Below, one piece after another: positions 55,239 to 63,744 of a stretch of 64,000 nt of DNA (the stretch's first letter is position 1; every line of letters starts with the position of its first letter). This DNA comes from Rhizobium sp. NFR07 (GTDB lineage Bacteria; Pseudomonadota; Alphaproteobacteria; Rhizobiales; Rhizobiaceae), in contig NZ_FOKM01000017.1 of assembly GCF_900111905.1 (NCBI RefSeq), positions 1-64,000 on the forward strand, given 5' to 3'. The position numbers and the translations under genes were made by a program. The notes under the pieces are model-generated. The model saw only the letters and a list, made by a program, of their open reading frames with translations, was not told the DNA's origin and searched no databases.

Positions 55239-57518
55239 ATGGCAGATTATGTCACCAATCCCGATGGCGATGGCCCTGCTGGCGGTTGGGGGTCGCTCAA
55301 ATCGATTGCCCGAATTTACGGCGAAAGCGGGCCGCCGCCTAGCGTGATTGAGACGCTCGCCCGACAGAATAAGCCGGGCGGCTTTATGTGTGTCTCCTGC
55401 GCCTGGCCGAAGCCGAAAAACTATCATCCGTTCGAGTTCTGTGAGAACGGAGCCAAGGCGACAATGTGGGATCTGACCAATGCCCGCTGCACGCCGGATT
55501 TCTGGAATGAACATACGGCGACCGAGCTGAAAGGCTGGAAGGACCACGATCTGGAGATGACCGGTCGCCTGACCCATCCGATGCGTTTCGACCATGGGAA
55601 CGACCGTTATGTCGAGGTCACCTGGGACGAGGCATTCGACAGGATCGGCATGACCCTCAGGCGCCTGAAGCGCGACAAGGTCGTGTTTTACTCATCGGGT
55701 CACGCAGGACTGGAGGCATCCTATCTTTATGCTTTGCTCGCCCGTGCCTATGGCAACAACAACCTGCCCCAAAGTTCCAACATGTGCCACGAGACGACGT
55801 CGGTCGGCCTCAACAAGGTGATCGGATCGCCGGTCGGCACGATCGTCTGGGAGGACTTGGAAAAGGCAGATGCCTTCTTCTTCTTCGGCCAGAACCCCGG
55901 TTCCAACAGCCCACGTTTCCTGCACCCCCTGCAGGATGCTAAGAAGCGGGGGGCAAAGATCGTCACCTTCAATCCGGTCATCGAACAGGGACTGGTTTCT
56001 TTCGTCAATCCGCAGAACCCTTTCGAGATGCTGACCGGCCACGAGACCAAGATCTCCGATCAATACTGTCAGGTGAAGGCCGGTGGAGATGTTGCCGCCA
56101 TGCTCGGCCTCTGCAAGGTCGTGGTGGAGGCCGATGACGCCGCAGTCGCCAAAGGCGCCTCGCGTATCCTTGACGTCGACTTCATCGCTGAGCACACGAC
56201 TGGGTTCGAGGCGTTCATCAACTGCGTGCGGGAAACTGCTTGGGCAGATATCGAACGGGAAAGCGGGCTGTCTAAGGCCGATCTGCGCGAGGCGGGCGAG
56301 ATCTATATCGCGGCCGAACGTGTCATCGGCGTTTACGGAATGGGCCTCACTCAACACGCCCAGGGTGCCCTCAATATCGGGATGCTCGTTAACCTCCTGC
56401 TTCTGCGCGGAAATATCGGCCGGGAGGGAGCGGGATGCTGTCCCGTGCGCGGCCATTCTAACGTGCAGGGCCAACGCACGGTCGGCATTGCCGAAAAGAC
56501 CAAACTTATTCCGATGGAAAAGTTGAAGGCACTTTTCGATTTCGACCCGCCGACCGAGGACGGAACCCATATCGTCGATGCGGTAAAAGGCTTGATGGCG
56601 GGCACAATCAGCGCGACGATCTCACTTGGCGGCAATCTTTTGCGTGCGGTTCCTGACCAGGAGGAGATGGAGACAGCGTGGGCCAGACAGGATCTGACCG
56701 TGATGGTCTCGACCAAGCTCAACCGCAGTCATCTCTTCCCCGGCAGGGAGGCATGGATCCTGCCATGTTTGACACGCACAGAGATGGACGTGCAAGCGAC
56801 CGGCAACCAGTCGGTGACGACAGAGGACAGCTTCTCTCATATCTCTGGTTCGATCGGGAAACGGCCCCCAGCCTCGAAGCACCTGAAAAGCGAGCTCGCG
56901 ATCGTGGCAGGCATCGCCAGGGCGACACTCGATCCGAGGCCGACGCTCAGATGGGATGAATGGACAGCCGATTACGGGTTGGTACGAGATCTGATCGAGG
57001 CGACGTATCCCGATGATTTCAAGGATTACAACGCACGCATGTTCGAGCCGGGAGGCTTTTACAGAGGCAACGACGCACATGAACGCGTCTGGAATACCGA
57101 GCAAAAGAAAGCGGTCTTCACGACCCCTAATCAGTTGAACGCCCTTTCCTTCAACGATGCGCCCGGCCGATATCGCCTGATGACAATGAGATCAAACGAT
57201 CAGTTCAATACGACGATCTACGGTTATTCTGACCGCTTCCGCGGCATAGAGGGAACGCGGGATATCGTGCTGATGTGCAAGGAGGACATTGACGCTGCCG
57301 GCCTGAGCGAAGGCCAGAGGATCGCGCTCGTCAGCGATTTCGGCGATGGCAGACATCGGGAGCTCGGCGGGCTGGAGGTGCGTGCTCACAAGCTGCCACG
57401 AGGGACGATTGGCGGGTACTACCCGGAATGCAACGTGCTGAACGCCATCGATCACCACGACGAACTTTCTAAAACGCCAGCGGCCAAAGCGATCCCAGTG
57501 AGGATCGTCACGCGTTAG
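55239..57518 (+). CDS. FdhF/YdeP-family molybdopterin oxidoreductase
   Basis: A protein of 759 residues matching the YdeP branch of formate-dehydrogenase-H-like enzymes. An N-terminal CVSCAWPKPK plus FCENGAKA gives few Cys for a cluster. The molybdenum-ligand position is Cys183 (SSNMCHETTSVGL), and FFFGQNPGSNSPR and RGNIGREGAGCCPVRGHSNV follow. The C-terminal domain has GYYPECNVLNAIDHHDE. The substrate is unknown; YdeP is linked to acid resistance in enterics. No fdhD or moa genes are nearby. It shares a transcript with the catalase-like gene. Confidence 0.92.
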   Translation: MADYVTNPDGDGPAGGWGSLKSIARIYGESGPPPSVIETLARQNKPGGFMCVSCAWPKPKNYHPFEFCENGAKATMWDLTNARCTPDFWNEHTATELKGWKDHDLEMTGRLTHPMRFDHGNDRYVEVTWDEAFDRIGMTLRRLKRDKVVFYSSGHAGLEASYLYALLARAYGNNNLPQSSNMCHETTSVGLNKVIGSPVGTIVWEDLEKADAFFFFGQNPGSNSPRFLHPLQDAKKRGAKIVTFNPVIEQGLVSFVNPQNPFEMLTGHETKISDQYCQVKAGGDVAAMLGLCKVVVEADDAAVAKGASRILDVDFIAEHTTGFEAFINCVRETAWADIERESGLSKADLREAGEIYIAAERVIGVYGMGLTQHAQGALNIGMLVNLLLLRGNIGREGAGCCPVRGHSNVQGQRTVGIAEKTKLIPMEKLKALFDFDPPTEDGTHIVDAVKGLMAGTISATISLGGNLLRAVPDQEEMETAWARQDLTVMVSTKLNRSHLFPGREAWILPCLTRTEMDVQATGNQSVTTEDSFSHISGSIGKRPPASKHLKSELAIVAGIARATLDPRPTLRWDEWTADYGLVRDLIEATYPDDFKDYNARMFEPGGFYRGNDAHERVWNTEQKKAVFTTPNQLNALSFNDAPGRYRLMTMRSNDQFNTTIYGYSDRFRGIEGTRDIVLMCKEDIDAAGLSEGQRIALVSDFGDGRHRELGGLEVRAHKLPRGTIGGYYPECNVLNAIDHHDELSKTPAAKAIPVRIVTR

Positions 57519-57548
57519 AGATGGCGTCAAACGCTGGTTCTGCGTTAG

Positions 57549-57764
57549 TCACTTATCTGCGGCCGGCCAATTATTAGCAGGTTCATCAACGACGATTTCC
57601 GGCGTCGTATCAGCGAGTTTTCGATTGGGATCGGTTACCGACTTGCGGTGTTCGATCACTTTTGCCACTTCCGCAAATACGTCCTCTTGCCGTGCGCCTG
57701 CTGCCACAGCACGGTCTACCATTCTCTCCAAGTCGTCTGAAATTCGACCACGCCAATCATCCAT
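57549..57764 (-). CDS. Small acidic hypothetical protein (71 aa)
   Basis: The sequence MDDWRGRISDDLERMVDRAV and EDVFAEVAKVIEHRKSVTD is a helical acidic protein. AAAGGTG precedes the ATG at 57764. It lies downstream of the interrupted gene at 57833 on the same strand. Family unknown. Confidence 0.6.
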   Translation of the reverse strand: MDDWRGRISDDLERMVDRAVAAGARQEDVFAEVAKVIEHRKSVTDPNRKLADTTPEIVVDEPANNWPAADK

Positions 57765-57832
57765 TTCAACACCTTTTCTCATCCGACTTTGGTCATCTGT
57801 CGTTCGTTTAATTCGATGTTTCTGGACAAGCC

Positions 57833-58141
57833 CTATCGACCCGACACCCGCATGACGCCGACTTCACCCATGATAAGCTGGACGGCGGCAAGTTGGTCTT
57901 CCGCGATGTCGACCGACACTTCGATCTCGCCGTCGAGGGGCGCATCCGTTCACGCATCTCCCGTCGATGAAACGTCACCTCCTGAAGGCACCGTGCCTGA
58001 GCTGTTAGCATCACGCGCCGCCTGGACGAAGATATCCGGACGAGGCACACCATGTTTCTGAACCAGATGTTCAACCGCACGATCAGCTGCCTCGCGGGTT
58101 TCGAAGGTCGCTTTGACTGTAATGGTGCTATTGTCTGACAT
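57833..58141 (-). pseudogene. Small gene with an internal in-frame TGA
   Basis: From the ATG at 58141 the frame reads SDNSTITVKATFETREAADR and HGVPRPDIFVQAARDAN, then meets TGA at 57950-57952. It continues in the same frame with APLDGEIEVSVDIAEDQLAA and VQLIMGEVGVMRVSGR to TAG at 57833. Both halves are natural-looking and in one frame, so the full product would be about 101 residues. The TGA is either a nonsense mutation or a readthrough or truncation site. Resembles small rhizobial proteins with repeated sensor-like folds. Confidence 0.65.
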
Positions 58142-58381
58142 CGTTTGGCTCCTTCTGGCTGATGGAGGACGAACCAGCGACAACCATATTGGTTTCATTG
58201 ATGGTTTGGGAAAGTGCCCTCGCCCCCCGGACTAGTTGCCCGTCTTCGCTATACTCGTAAGCGTCCTGGTGGCGCGAGCGTGGTTCCCTTCCGAGTGGTG
58301 GAATTCGCAGATCCAGCAACTTCGTTCGACATATTTTTTGAGGAACCATCAAGGGTCGGGCAGTCGGGCAGGCAGGCGAAT
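58142..58381. other. Intergenic, nothing recognised
   Basis: Two GGAAC boxes occur, without a properly spaced GTT. Confidence 0.4.
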
Positions 58382-58406
58382 AGCCCGGCGCGAAGGCCGG
58401 GCTTTT
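58382..58406. terminator. Hairpin terminator near the PRC-barrel gene
   Basis: The stem AGCCCGGC / GCCGGGCT has a six-base loop. The T run is on the forward strand, but it lies just past the reverse-strand PRC-barrel stop and may serve both directions. Confidence 0.6.
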
Positions 58407-58412
58407 GTCATC

Positions 58413-58709
58413 TCAGTGTTTGTGCTCAGGCATATCCTTGAGCTGATCCTTGGTCCAGGTTGTGACGGCGTGAACCTCGCCATCTTCATCGCGCATGAAC
58501 TCGAGATCCGAGAGCGGAACGGCGACCGGCTTCGCGCCAATACCTAGGAACCCGCCGACATCAATAATGGCCCGGCTGCTCGCGCCAGCGCCATGGACGT
58601 GGTCCAACTTGCCGACCTTGTGGTCGTCGGCGCCGTAGATCGTTGCACCTTCGAGGATGGTCGGGGTGAGTTCGGTCTGGGTCAGGCGTACGTGATTGGT
58701 GTGGTCCAT
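58413..58709 (-). CDS. PRC-barrel domain protein (98 aa)
   Basis: The PRC-barrel pattern is seen in GATIYGADDHKVGKLDHVHG followed by IIDVGGFLGIGAKPVAVPLS and LEFMRDEDG, with a short tail. Such barrels occur in RimM and photosynthetic reaction-centre H subunits; stand-alone copies are common in rhizobial stress regulons. GGAGGAAACA precedes the ATG at 58709. An EcfG-type promoter is upstream. The role is unknown. Confidence 0.88.
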   Translation of the reverse strand: MDHTNHVRLTQTELTPTILEGATIYGADDHKVGKLDHVHGAGASSRAIIDVGGFLGIGAKPVAVPLSDLEFMRDEDGEVHAVTTWTKDQLKDMPEHKH

Positions 58710-58744
58710 TGTTGTTTCCTCCGTGTTTTTGATTGGCTCAGTCA

Positions 58745-58769
58745 AACACGGTGGGATGATGAAGGTTCC
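58745..58769 (-). promoter_or_regulatory. EcfG-type promoter (GGAAC-N16-tGTT)
   Basis: On the reverse strand GGAAC is followed 16 bases later by TGTT, 36 bases before the PRC-barrel gene. Confidence 0.6.
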
Positions 58770-58804
58770 ACAGCGGCTAGCGTCAGGTTGGTCTCTCGTT
58801 CATC

Positions 58805-58830
58805 GGAACAAGTTTGAACCCTGCCATGTT
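58805..58830 (+). promoter_or_regulatory. EcfG-type promoter (GGAAC-N17-tGTT)
   Basis: GGAAC at 58805-58809 and GTT at 58828-58830, 37 bases before the DUF2177 gene; divergent from the one at 58745. Confidence 0.6.
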
Positions 58831-58867
58831 GTCGCTCTCAACGACATTGAACGAAGGACGCGCACTG

Positions 58868-59269
58868 ATGAAAGCTCACGCCCTTGCCTACGCTGGCACC
58901 CTGATCTCATTCCTCCTGATCGATGCCATCTGGCTTGGCGTTTTGGCAAAGAACTTCTATCGACGCGAGCTTGGCGACATGATGCTTCCTTCGCCGAGCC
59001 TGTCGGTTGCGGCAGTCTTCTATCTCTTCTTCGCTGTAGCGATCGTGGTGCTGGCTGTCAGGCCCGGCCTGGAGGCAGGCTCCATCTGGTACGCGGTCGC
59101 ATATGGTGCGGTTCTCGGATTGGCGGCCTATGGCACCTATGACATGACGAACCTTTCGACGCTGCGGGGCTGGCCGATGGCTCTGAGCATCGTCGATCTT
59201 TTGTGGGGAACAGTCCTGACGGCTGCGGCAAGCGCCTGCGGATATGCGGCGGCTCGATCGTTCGGATAA
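58868..59269 (+). CDS. DUF2177 membrane protein
   Basis: A protein of 133 residues with four predicted membrane helices. The family pattern is ISFLLIDAIWLGVLAKNFYR near the N-terminus and AAYGTYDMTNLSTLRGWPM in the third helix region. GAAGGA precedes the ATG at 58868. It is the first gene of a pair with the phosphoesterase at 59276. The function is unknown. Confidence 0.88.
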   Translation: MKAHALAYAGTLISFLLIDAIWLGVLAKNFYRRELGDMMLPSPSLSVAAVFYLFFAVAIVVLAVRPGLEAGSIWYAVAYGAVLGLAAYGTYDMTNLSTLRGWPMALSIVDLLWGTVLTAAASACGYAAARSFG

Positions 59270-59275
59270 TGCGCA

Positions 59276-59797
59276 ATGATTTACTTTACGGGTGACACGC
59301 ATTTTGGCGATCCGCGCGTGCTGCGCATCGACAGACGTCCGTTCCCAAATATGGCGGAGCATGACGCCGTGCTTATGGCCAATTGGAATGCTGTCGTGAG
59401 ACAAGACGACGATGTGTGGCATCTAGGAGACTTCATGTCGGTCAAGGCCGGGAACTGCGCTGAGCTGCTCAAAAAACTGAACGGACGCAAGCACCTGATC
59501 GTCGGCAACAATGATCCGGCCGAAACGACGGGCTCAGACGGGTGGACGAGCGTCCAGCATTATGCCGAACTCCGCGGCCCCGAGCACCATGTGATACTCT
59601 GCCACTACGCGTTCCGAACCTGGAATCAGATGGGAAAAGGATCCATCAATCTTCACGGCCACTCCCACGGAAAACTGAAGCCGGTCCCCAGGCAGTTTGA
59701 CGTTGGCGTCGATGCACAATCGTTGCGGCCGGTATCGTTGGAGCAGGTGGTCAGATCGAGACGAAAGGCATTGGCTCGCGCTGAACCAAGAGGATAA
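59276..59797 (+). CDS. Calcineurin-like metallophosphoesterase
   Basis: A protein of 173 residues with the metal-site motifs in order: GDTHFGD (Asp7, His9), HLGDF, GNNDP, CHYAF and HGHSHG. It is a small cytosolic phosphohydrolase, and the substrate could be a nucleotide or phosphoprotein. It lies six bases after DUF2177, so is co-transcribed from the EcfG-type promoter at 58805. Confidence 0.9.
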   Translation: MIYFTGDTHFGDPRVLRIDRRPFPNMAEHDAVLMANWNAVVRQDDDVWHLGDFMSVKAGNCAELLKKLNGRKHLIVGNNDPAETTGSDGWTSVQHYAELRGPEHHVILCHYAFRTWNQMGKGSINLHGHSHGKLKPVPRQFDVGVDAQSLRPVSLEQVVRSRRKALARAEPRG

Positions 59798-59892
59798 AGG
59801 CACAGTGAATGAGCGCCTCTCCTGGCAAGTGACGACACAGCATGTCATCAAGCCGCTTACCTGACATTAGTCTCGAAAAAATCGGAAGATAG

Positions 59893-60120
59893 ATGGATAG
59901 ATTTGCCGAAACCGAAATCGCGCTTCTCGAGCGCCTGCGTTCGCTCAAAGCTTCACCGGATATGTCGATCAACCTTCTCGACATCCACGCCCCCTTGGAC
60001 GCGGCTGGCTTTTCTACAGACGAGGTCACCGCGGTCTTGAATGCCCTCGAACAGGACAAGATCGCGGCTTTCATCCCGGGTCGCAGACTGCTGATCTTGA
60101 AGGAATTGCCTGAAGCCTGA
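59893..60120 (+). CDS. Hypothetical protein (75 aa)
   Basis: A helical protein: ETEIALLERLRSLKASPDMS, then AAGFSTDEVTAVLNALEQDK, and a short strand pair (IPGRRLLILKE), suggesting a winged-helix-like fold. GGAAG precedes the ATG. It follows the phosphoesterase by about 95 bases. A long reverse frame covers this gene and is taken as its shadow. Confidence 0.6.
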   Translation: MDRFAETEIALLERLRSLKASPDMSINLLDIHAPLDAAGFSTDEVTAVLNALEQDKIAAFIPGRRLLILKELPEA

Positions 60121-60521
60121 CGCTCAAAATCCCGCTTGTGGCCTTGGCGTCTTGCGGCGGCGAGATTGTTGAAGTGGAGACCGTGACGGACGGGTAAAGG
60201 TGCTCGCCTGGCGTTTCGTTGCCCGCATCGAGAAATCGGAAAAACCGATGCGTTCACCATCTCCGTCGCGTCCGATTGGCACGCCACGATCCCCTGCAAA
60301 CTAACGTCCACACGTAACCATTGTTCCAGCAACCGCTGTTTTGCGGGGTTGAAGTCACCGACGGTCCAATCGAAACAACGGGGCGCATTGGCAATTACCT
60401 CGGTATATGCCGCGATCGGGATGGCGGCCTCATCGAAATTAGCTCCCACATTGACGACGCCTTCGGAACCTAGACTTCGGTCAATTGGTTCATGCATGGT
60501 GACGTGTCGAGGAGAACCTGG
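60121..60521. other. Intergenic with two EcfG-type matches
   Basis: The forward promoter at 60465 serves the gene at 60522. A perfect GGAAC-N16-CGTT match on the reverse strand (60303-60327) has no firm gene behind it; a GTG at about 60283 with AGGGGATC opens a reverse frame that I could not confirm. Confidence 0.4.
60465..60490 (+). promoter_or_regulatory. EcfG-type promoter (GGAAC-N17-gGTT)
   Basis: GGAAC at 60465-60469 and GTT at 60488-60490, 31 bases before the flavin-binding protein gene. Confidence 0.6.
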
Positions 60522-60986
60522 ATGACCACCATGACGATGGAAGAGCTTTCAAAAAAGCTAGGCAAGATTGATTTCTGCATGTTCAACACCAATGGCCTTG
60601 AGGGCATTGTCAGCAGACCGATGAGCAACAACGGCGACGTAGAATATGATGGCGATTCCTGGTTTTTCTCTTATGAGGACACGAAGAAGGTCCGCGACAT
60701 CAACCGCGATTTGGGTGTCACTCTGACCTTCACCGCCCCACCCGGCTTGCTCGGAAAGCCGGGTATCTTCATTGCCGTCGATGGAGAAGCAGATCTCATC
60801 CGGGACAAGGCACAGTTCAAACAGCATTGGATCAAGGACCTTGAGCGCTGGTTCCCTCACGGCATCGACACACCGGGGATTGTTCTGATCAAGGTTTCGG
60901 CACGAACGATCGAGTACTGGGACGGTGAGGAAAACGGCCGTATCGAGCTGGCTGCAGTCGATGCCGTGGCGGGAGGTGCGGTATGA
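60522..60986 (+). CDS. Pyridoxamine 5'-phosphate oxidase-like (general stress protein 26 type)
   Basis: A protein of 154 residues. The FMN-barrel pattern is seen in KLGKIDFCMFNTNGLEGIVS, DGDSWFFSYEDTKKVRDINR and IFIAVDGEADLIRDKAQFKQ, then KVSARTIEYWDG. It resembles general stress protein 26 rather than true PdxH. It probably binds a flavin or F420-like cofactor. GGAGA precedes the ATG at 60522. DUF3140 overlaps its stop as ATGA. Confidence 0.85.
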   Translation: MTTMTMEELSKKLGKIDFCMFNTNGLEGIVSRPMSNNGDVEYDGDSWFFSYEDTKKVRDINRDLGVTLTFTAPPGLLGKPGIFIAVDGEADLIRDKAQFKQHWIKDLERWFPHGIDTPGIVLIKVSARTIEYWDGEENGRIELAAVDAVAGGAV

Positions 60987-61327
60987 GCGGCAAAGCGCTC
61001 GACCGAGATCAAATCTGGGCCGACTTCGGCGAAGCGGTAAACATGTCGCCGGCTGAATTGGAGACGTGGTTGAAGACTGACGAGAGCGAGGCCGTCGGAT
61101 GGTCAAAAGATGGTGGCGGCGAGACAGTGGGACATCATTCCGGCCGCAGGATCATTGAGATCAAACACAAGAAGAAGGCCGCTCTGACTGACGACGATTA
61201 TGCGCATATGAGGAAAGTCGTCGGATATGTGCATCGGCATCTTGCGCAGGCAGGCCCCAAGGAGGACCGCGAAGGTTCGCCCTGGCGTCACTCCCTTATG
61301 AACTGGGGGCATGACCCTCTGAAATGA
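60983..61327 (+). CDS. DUF3140 protein
   Basis: A protein of 114 residues with the family pattern IWADFGEAVNMSPAELETWL, HHSGRRIIEIKHKKKAALTD, and a C-terminal SPWRHSLMNWGHDPL. It may bind DNA, as the family includes helix-rich basic proteins; this is inferred. The ATG overlaps the stop of the flavin-type gene (ATGA), so they are coupled. Confidence 0.85.
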   Translation: MSGKALDRDQIWADFGEAVNMSPAELETWLKTDESEAVGWSKDGGGETVGHHSGRRIIEIKHKKKAALTDDDYAHMRKVVGYVHRHLAQAGPKEDREGSPWRHSLMNWGHDPLK

Positions 61328-62053
61328 GCTGAAGCTGGTTGGTCCCTTTACGGCTCGCGGTTCCGATCAAGTCAAACTCTGTCCATTTCGCTGCTTATGA
61401 CGAGAAGGCGGAAGAAGACGGTTTGAACTGATCAAGACGTGGCCTGTGCCGATGTCGCGACGCTCGGGTCTGCGGTTCGTGCCATGGGTATCCTGCAGGA
61501 AGTCCGCGCTGCCTCCTTGTGCAGTTCGCAAGGCGGTAGACCTCTAAAGTAGTGTCTTGACGCTGGCGATGCCCGAAATGTCGAGAGCGATCTTCCGCGC
61601 GCCCTCGACCTCGATTAACGACATGCTCGACGGAGACATGCGCGACGGGATGGAAACTCTTCCCGTGATCGCCCGCGAAATCGAGGCCATCCTGACGATC
61701 ACGACCGGTGAGCGGCGCCACAGGCGTAAGAATGGCCGCGTACCCTGCGCAGGCTTACACTTTGAAGCTTCGCGGCCGGGCGCGCCAGATCACGTCCCCC
61801 TGTGTTCGATCCGGCCATGTTGGTGGCCTGCTTGATCGAGGCGCCGTCGATGAACGGCGCGAGGAGGATGCTGACCGGGCCGCAGAAAAACGACGTAAGT
61901 CGGTCATGAAGAAACTGACACTGCGAGAAAGGAGGAATAAGGCGAGGCGGAAGGGTGGATCGGGCGCGTCGCCTCTGCGGGGTTGGGACGAGTTCGATGC
62001 TGACTAAAACCGACTTCTGTTTCCCAAACTTGCGGCTCAAAATTTCGGGCGGC
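61328..62053. other. Intergenic, about 0.7 kb, no firm gene
   Basis: A reverse frame at 61544-61690 (49 codons from an ATG) ends EVEGARKIALDISGIASVKT plus two Leu and looks natural, but it has no binding site and is opposed by another frame. Nothing could be confirmed. Confidence 0.35.
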
Positions 62054-62431
62054 CTAGCGCGTCATCTGATCAATCTGCTGCAGCAGCCGAGCCGGATCGA
62101 AAGGCTTGGTGATAAAGCGTGTATTCAGCGGGAGTGCTTCTGATGCAATGTGAGCCGCGCCCGATGTCACAAGCAGGACCGTGGGTGGGTATCTGTCGCG
62201 CACGTAATGGGCGAGTTTCAGACCGTCCATCGAACCGGGAAGCTGGATATCGGTCAGCACAACGCGAATTGACGTCTCCCGCTCCAGAATGGCGATTGCT
62301 TCATCGGCATCGCCCGCCTCGAAGACCTCGTAGCCAGCGTCGGAAAAAAAATCCGCAAGTTCGAAGCGGATGATCGCCTCGTCCTCAACGAGCAGGATGT
62401 TATGTGTATTGATAGGCTTGCTCTGCCCCAT
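62054..62431 (-). CDS. Single-domain response regulator
   Basis: A receiver-only protein of 125 residues: LLVEDEAI acidic pocket, phospho-acceptor Asp61 (VLTDIQLPGSMDG), Thr-Ser in LLVTSG, Lys in ITKPFD. The ATG at 62431 starts two bases after the kinase stop, so they form one operon. It is a CheY-like partner of the HWE kinase at 62434, not of FAT GUY type. Confidence 0.9.
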   Translation of the reverse strand: MGQSKPINTHNILLVEDEAIIRFELADFFSDAGYEVFEAGDADEAIAILERETSIRVVLTDIQLPGSMDGLKLAHYVRDRYPPTVLLVTSGAAHIASEALPLNTRFITKPFDPARLLQQIDQMTR

Positions 62432-62433
62432 GA

Positions 62434-63504
62434 TCAGCCTTCCACCATACCTGCTGCTTCGAGTTCGCAATCGACCTCGAATCTTAGTCCTTCCGGACGG
62501 TATTCCAGTTTTGCCTCGCCTCGAAAATAGGACTTGAGAGATCGTTCGATCATCGTCGATCCAAAACCACGCCGCGTCGGAGACGTCACGGGAGGTCCGC
62601 CAATCTCCTCCCAAAGCAATCGCAGCCGCGGCTCACCTGCCTGGCGGTCGATATTCCACGTAAGCTCTACATGGCCCGTCTCGTTCGACAGCGCTCCATA
62701 TTTCGCGGCATTCGTGGCAAGTTCATGAAGAGCCAAAGCAAATGCGAGAGCGCCCCGTGAATTGAGCGTCAGAGGCGGGCCACTTACCTTGATCCTGCTT
62801 CCGATCTCCGCGTGCGGGGAAAGCACCTGAGTGATCATCGCCGTGATATCCGCCGATGCCCATGAATTGGCCGTCAGAACGGTGGTGGCGTTACCGAGCG
62901 CGACAAGCCGAGCGGACAGTGCCGTATTTGCGGACGGCAAATCATTCGCCTGCCTGAGCGTCTGCGACACCACCGACTGGACGACCGCGAGAACATTTTT
63001 CAGACGGTGACTGAGTTCCTCGTTCAAAAGGAGCTGCTGGCCCTCGGCGGTCTTCAGTTCATCGTTTGTGCGGGCATGCTGAGCGACAAGATTGCGGTAG
63101 CGCGCGAAAGCCGAGCGCAATTCCGCGGAAAGCCAGGCCAGACCAAGGGTGACGACGAGGAAGAGGAGACTTCCGGCCCACTGAGGCCCTGATAACCAAA
63201 GTGGTTCAGCGCGGCTCGATATTGTGAAGGCGGCGACGATCGTCGAGGCGACGCTGGCGTAAAGTCCCGCTCCGCGTCCAAAGACGAGAGCGACGAAAAC
63301 GATCAACGGAATGAAAAAGAGCCAGGGCAGCAATGACGTGACGAACAAGGTCCTGACTATGCCGACGAGGATGACGGCGACCGTGATTGCAACGAAACGA
63401 TAGAGAGGAGGAACGGTATGCTCGAGCGACCACTCAAGAAAGCGGTCCATTGAAAGCGTCGATCTCCTATGGGGCATTCGGCGGGCATCTCTGTTGCGGG
63501 ACAT
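62434..63504 (-). CDS. Membrane HWE histidine kinase
   Basis: A protein of about 356 residues. Four membrane helices (about 36-135, DUF4118/KdpD-like) are followed by a coiled linker, then the HWE region: ELSHRLKNVLAVVQSVVSQT with the phospho-acceptor His, ALHELATNAAKYGALS, and LLWEEIGGP with the W-x-E mark. The start may be at 63504 or 63450. It should sense an envelope signal and phosphorylate the receiver at 62054, or feed the stress response. Confidence 0.9.
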   Translation of the reverse strand: MSRNRDARRMPHRRSTLSMDRFLEWSLEHTVPPLYRFVAITVAVILVGIVRTLFVTSLLPWLFFIPLIVFVALVFGRGAGLYASVASTIVAAFTISSRAEPLWLSGPQWAGSLLFLVVTLGLAWLSAELRSAFARYRNLVAQHARTNDELKTAEGQQLLLNEELSHRLKNVLAVVQSVVSQTLRQANDLPSANTALSARLVALGNATTVLTANSWASADITAMITQVLSPHAEIGSRIKVSGPPLTLNSRGALAFALALHELATNAAKYGALSNETGHVELTWNIDRQAGEPRLRLLWEEIGGPPVTSPTRRGFGSTMIERSLKSYFRGEAKLEYRPEGLRFEVDCELEAAGMVEG

Positions 63505-63744
63505 CCCATTTGAATTAGGGTAGCGCGCGTCTACAGCAACTCTTGGAACGGTCGAGAACCATAAGTGCGATCATTGGGCGGAGTTCCACGCCTCCACTTT
63601 CTGGATGTCAAAATGGAGATCCGGCACGAGCGACCGCACTGGGACCGACGGTCGACCCGCAGGTCAACATCCTCGCCCAAGCCCGCCCCAATCACCCGTC
63701 CTCGTGAGGGAGACCGAAACACAACGGGTGTTGTTCGGAAATCT
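63505..63744. other. Intergenic, nothing recognised
   Basis: The upstream region of the kinase. A GGAAC is present on the reverse strand, but the -10 reads ACTT. Confidence 0.35.

Noticed and set aside
55692-56570. Reverse frame of 292 codons inside the FdhF-type gene
   Set aside because: Antisense to a gene with clear molybdoenzyme motifs; high-GC codon bias produces such frames.
59751-60497. Reverse frame of 248 codons
   Set aside because: It covers the forward gene at 59893 and the end of the phosphoesterase gene, and its composition is that of an antisense shadow. Only its first part, behind an orphan promoter match, might be real.
61544-61690. Reverse frame ending EVEGARKIALDISGIASVKT
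   Set aside because: Natural-looking but without a binding site, promoter or recognised relatives; it could equally be a shadow of a forward frame.
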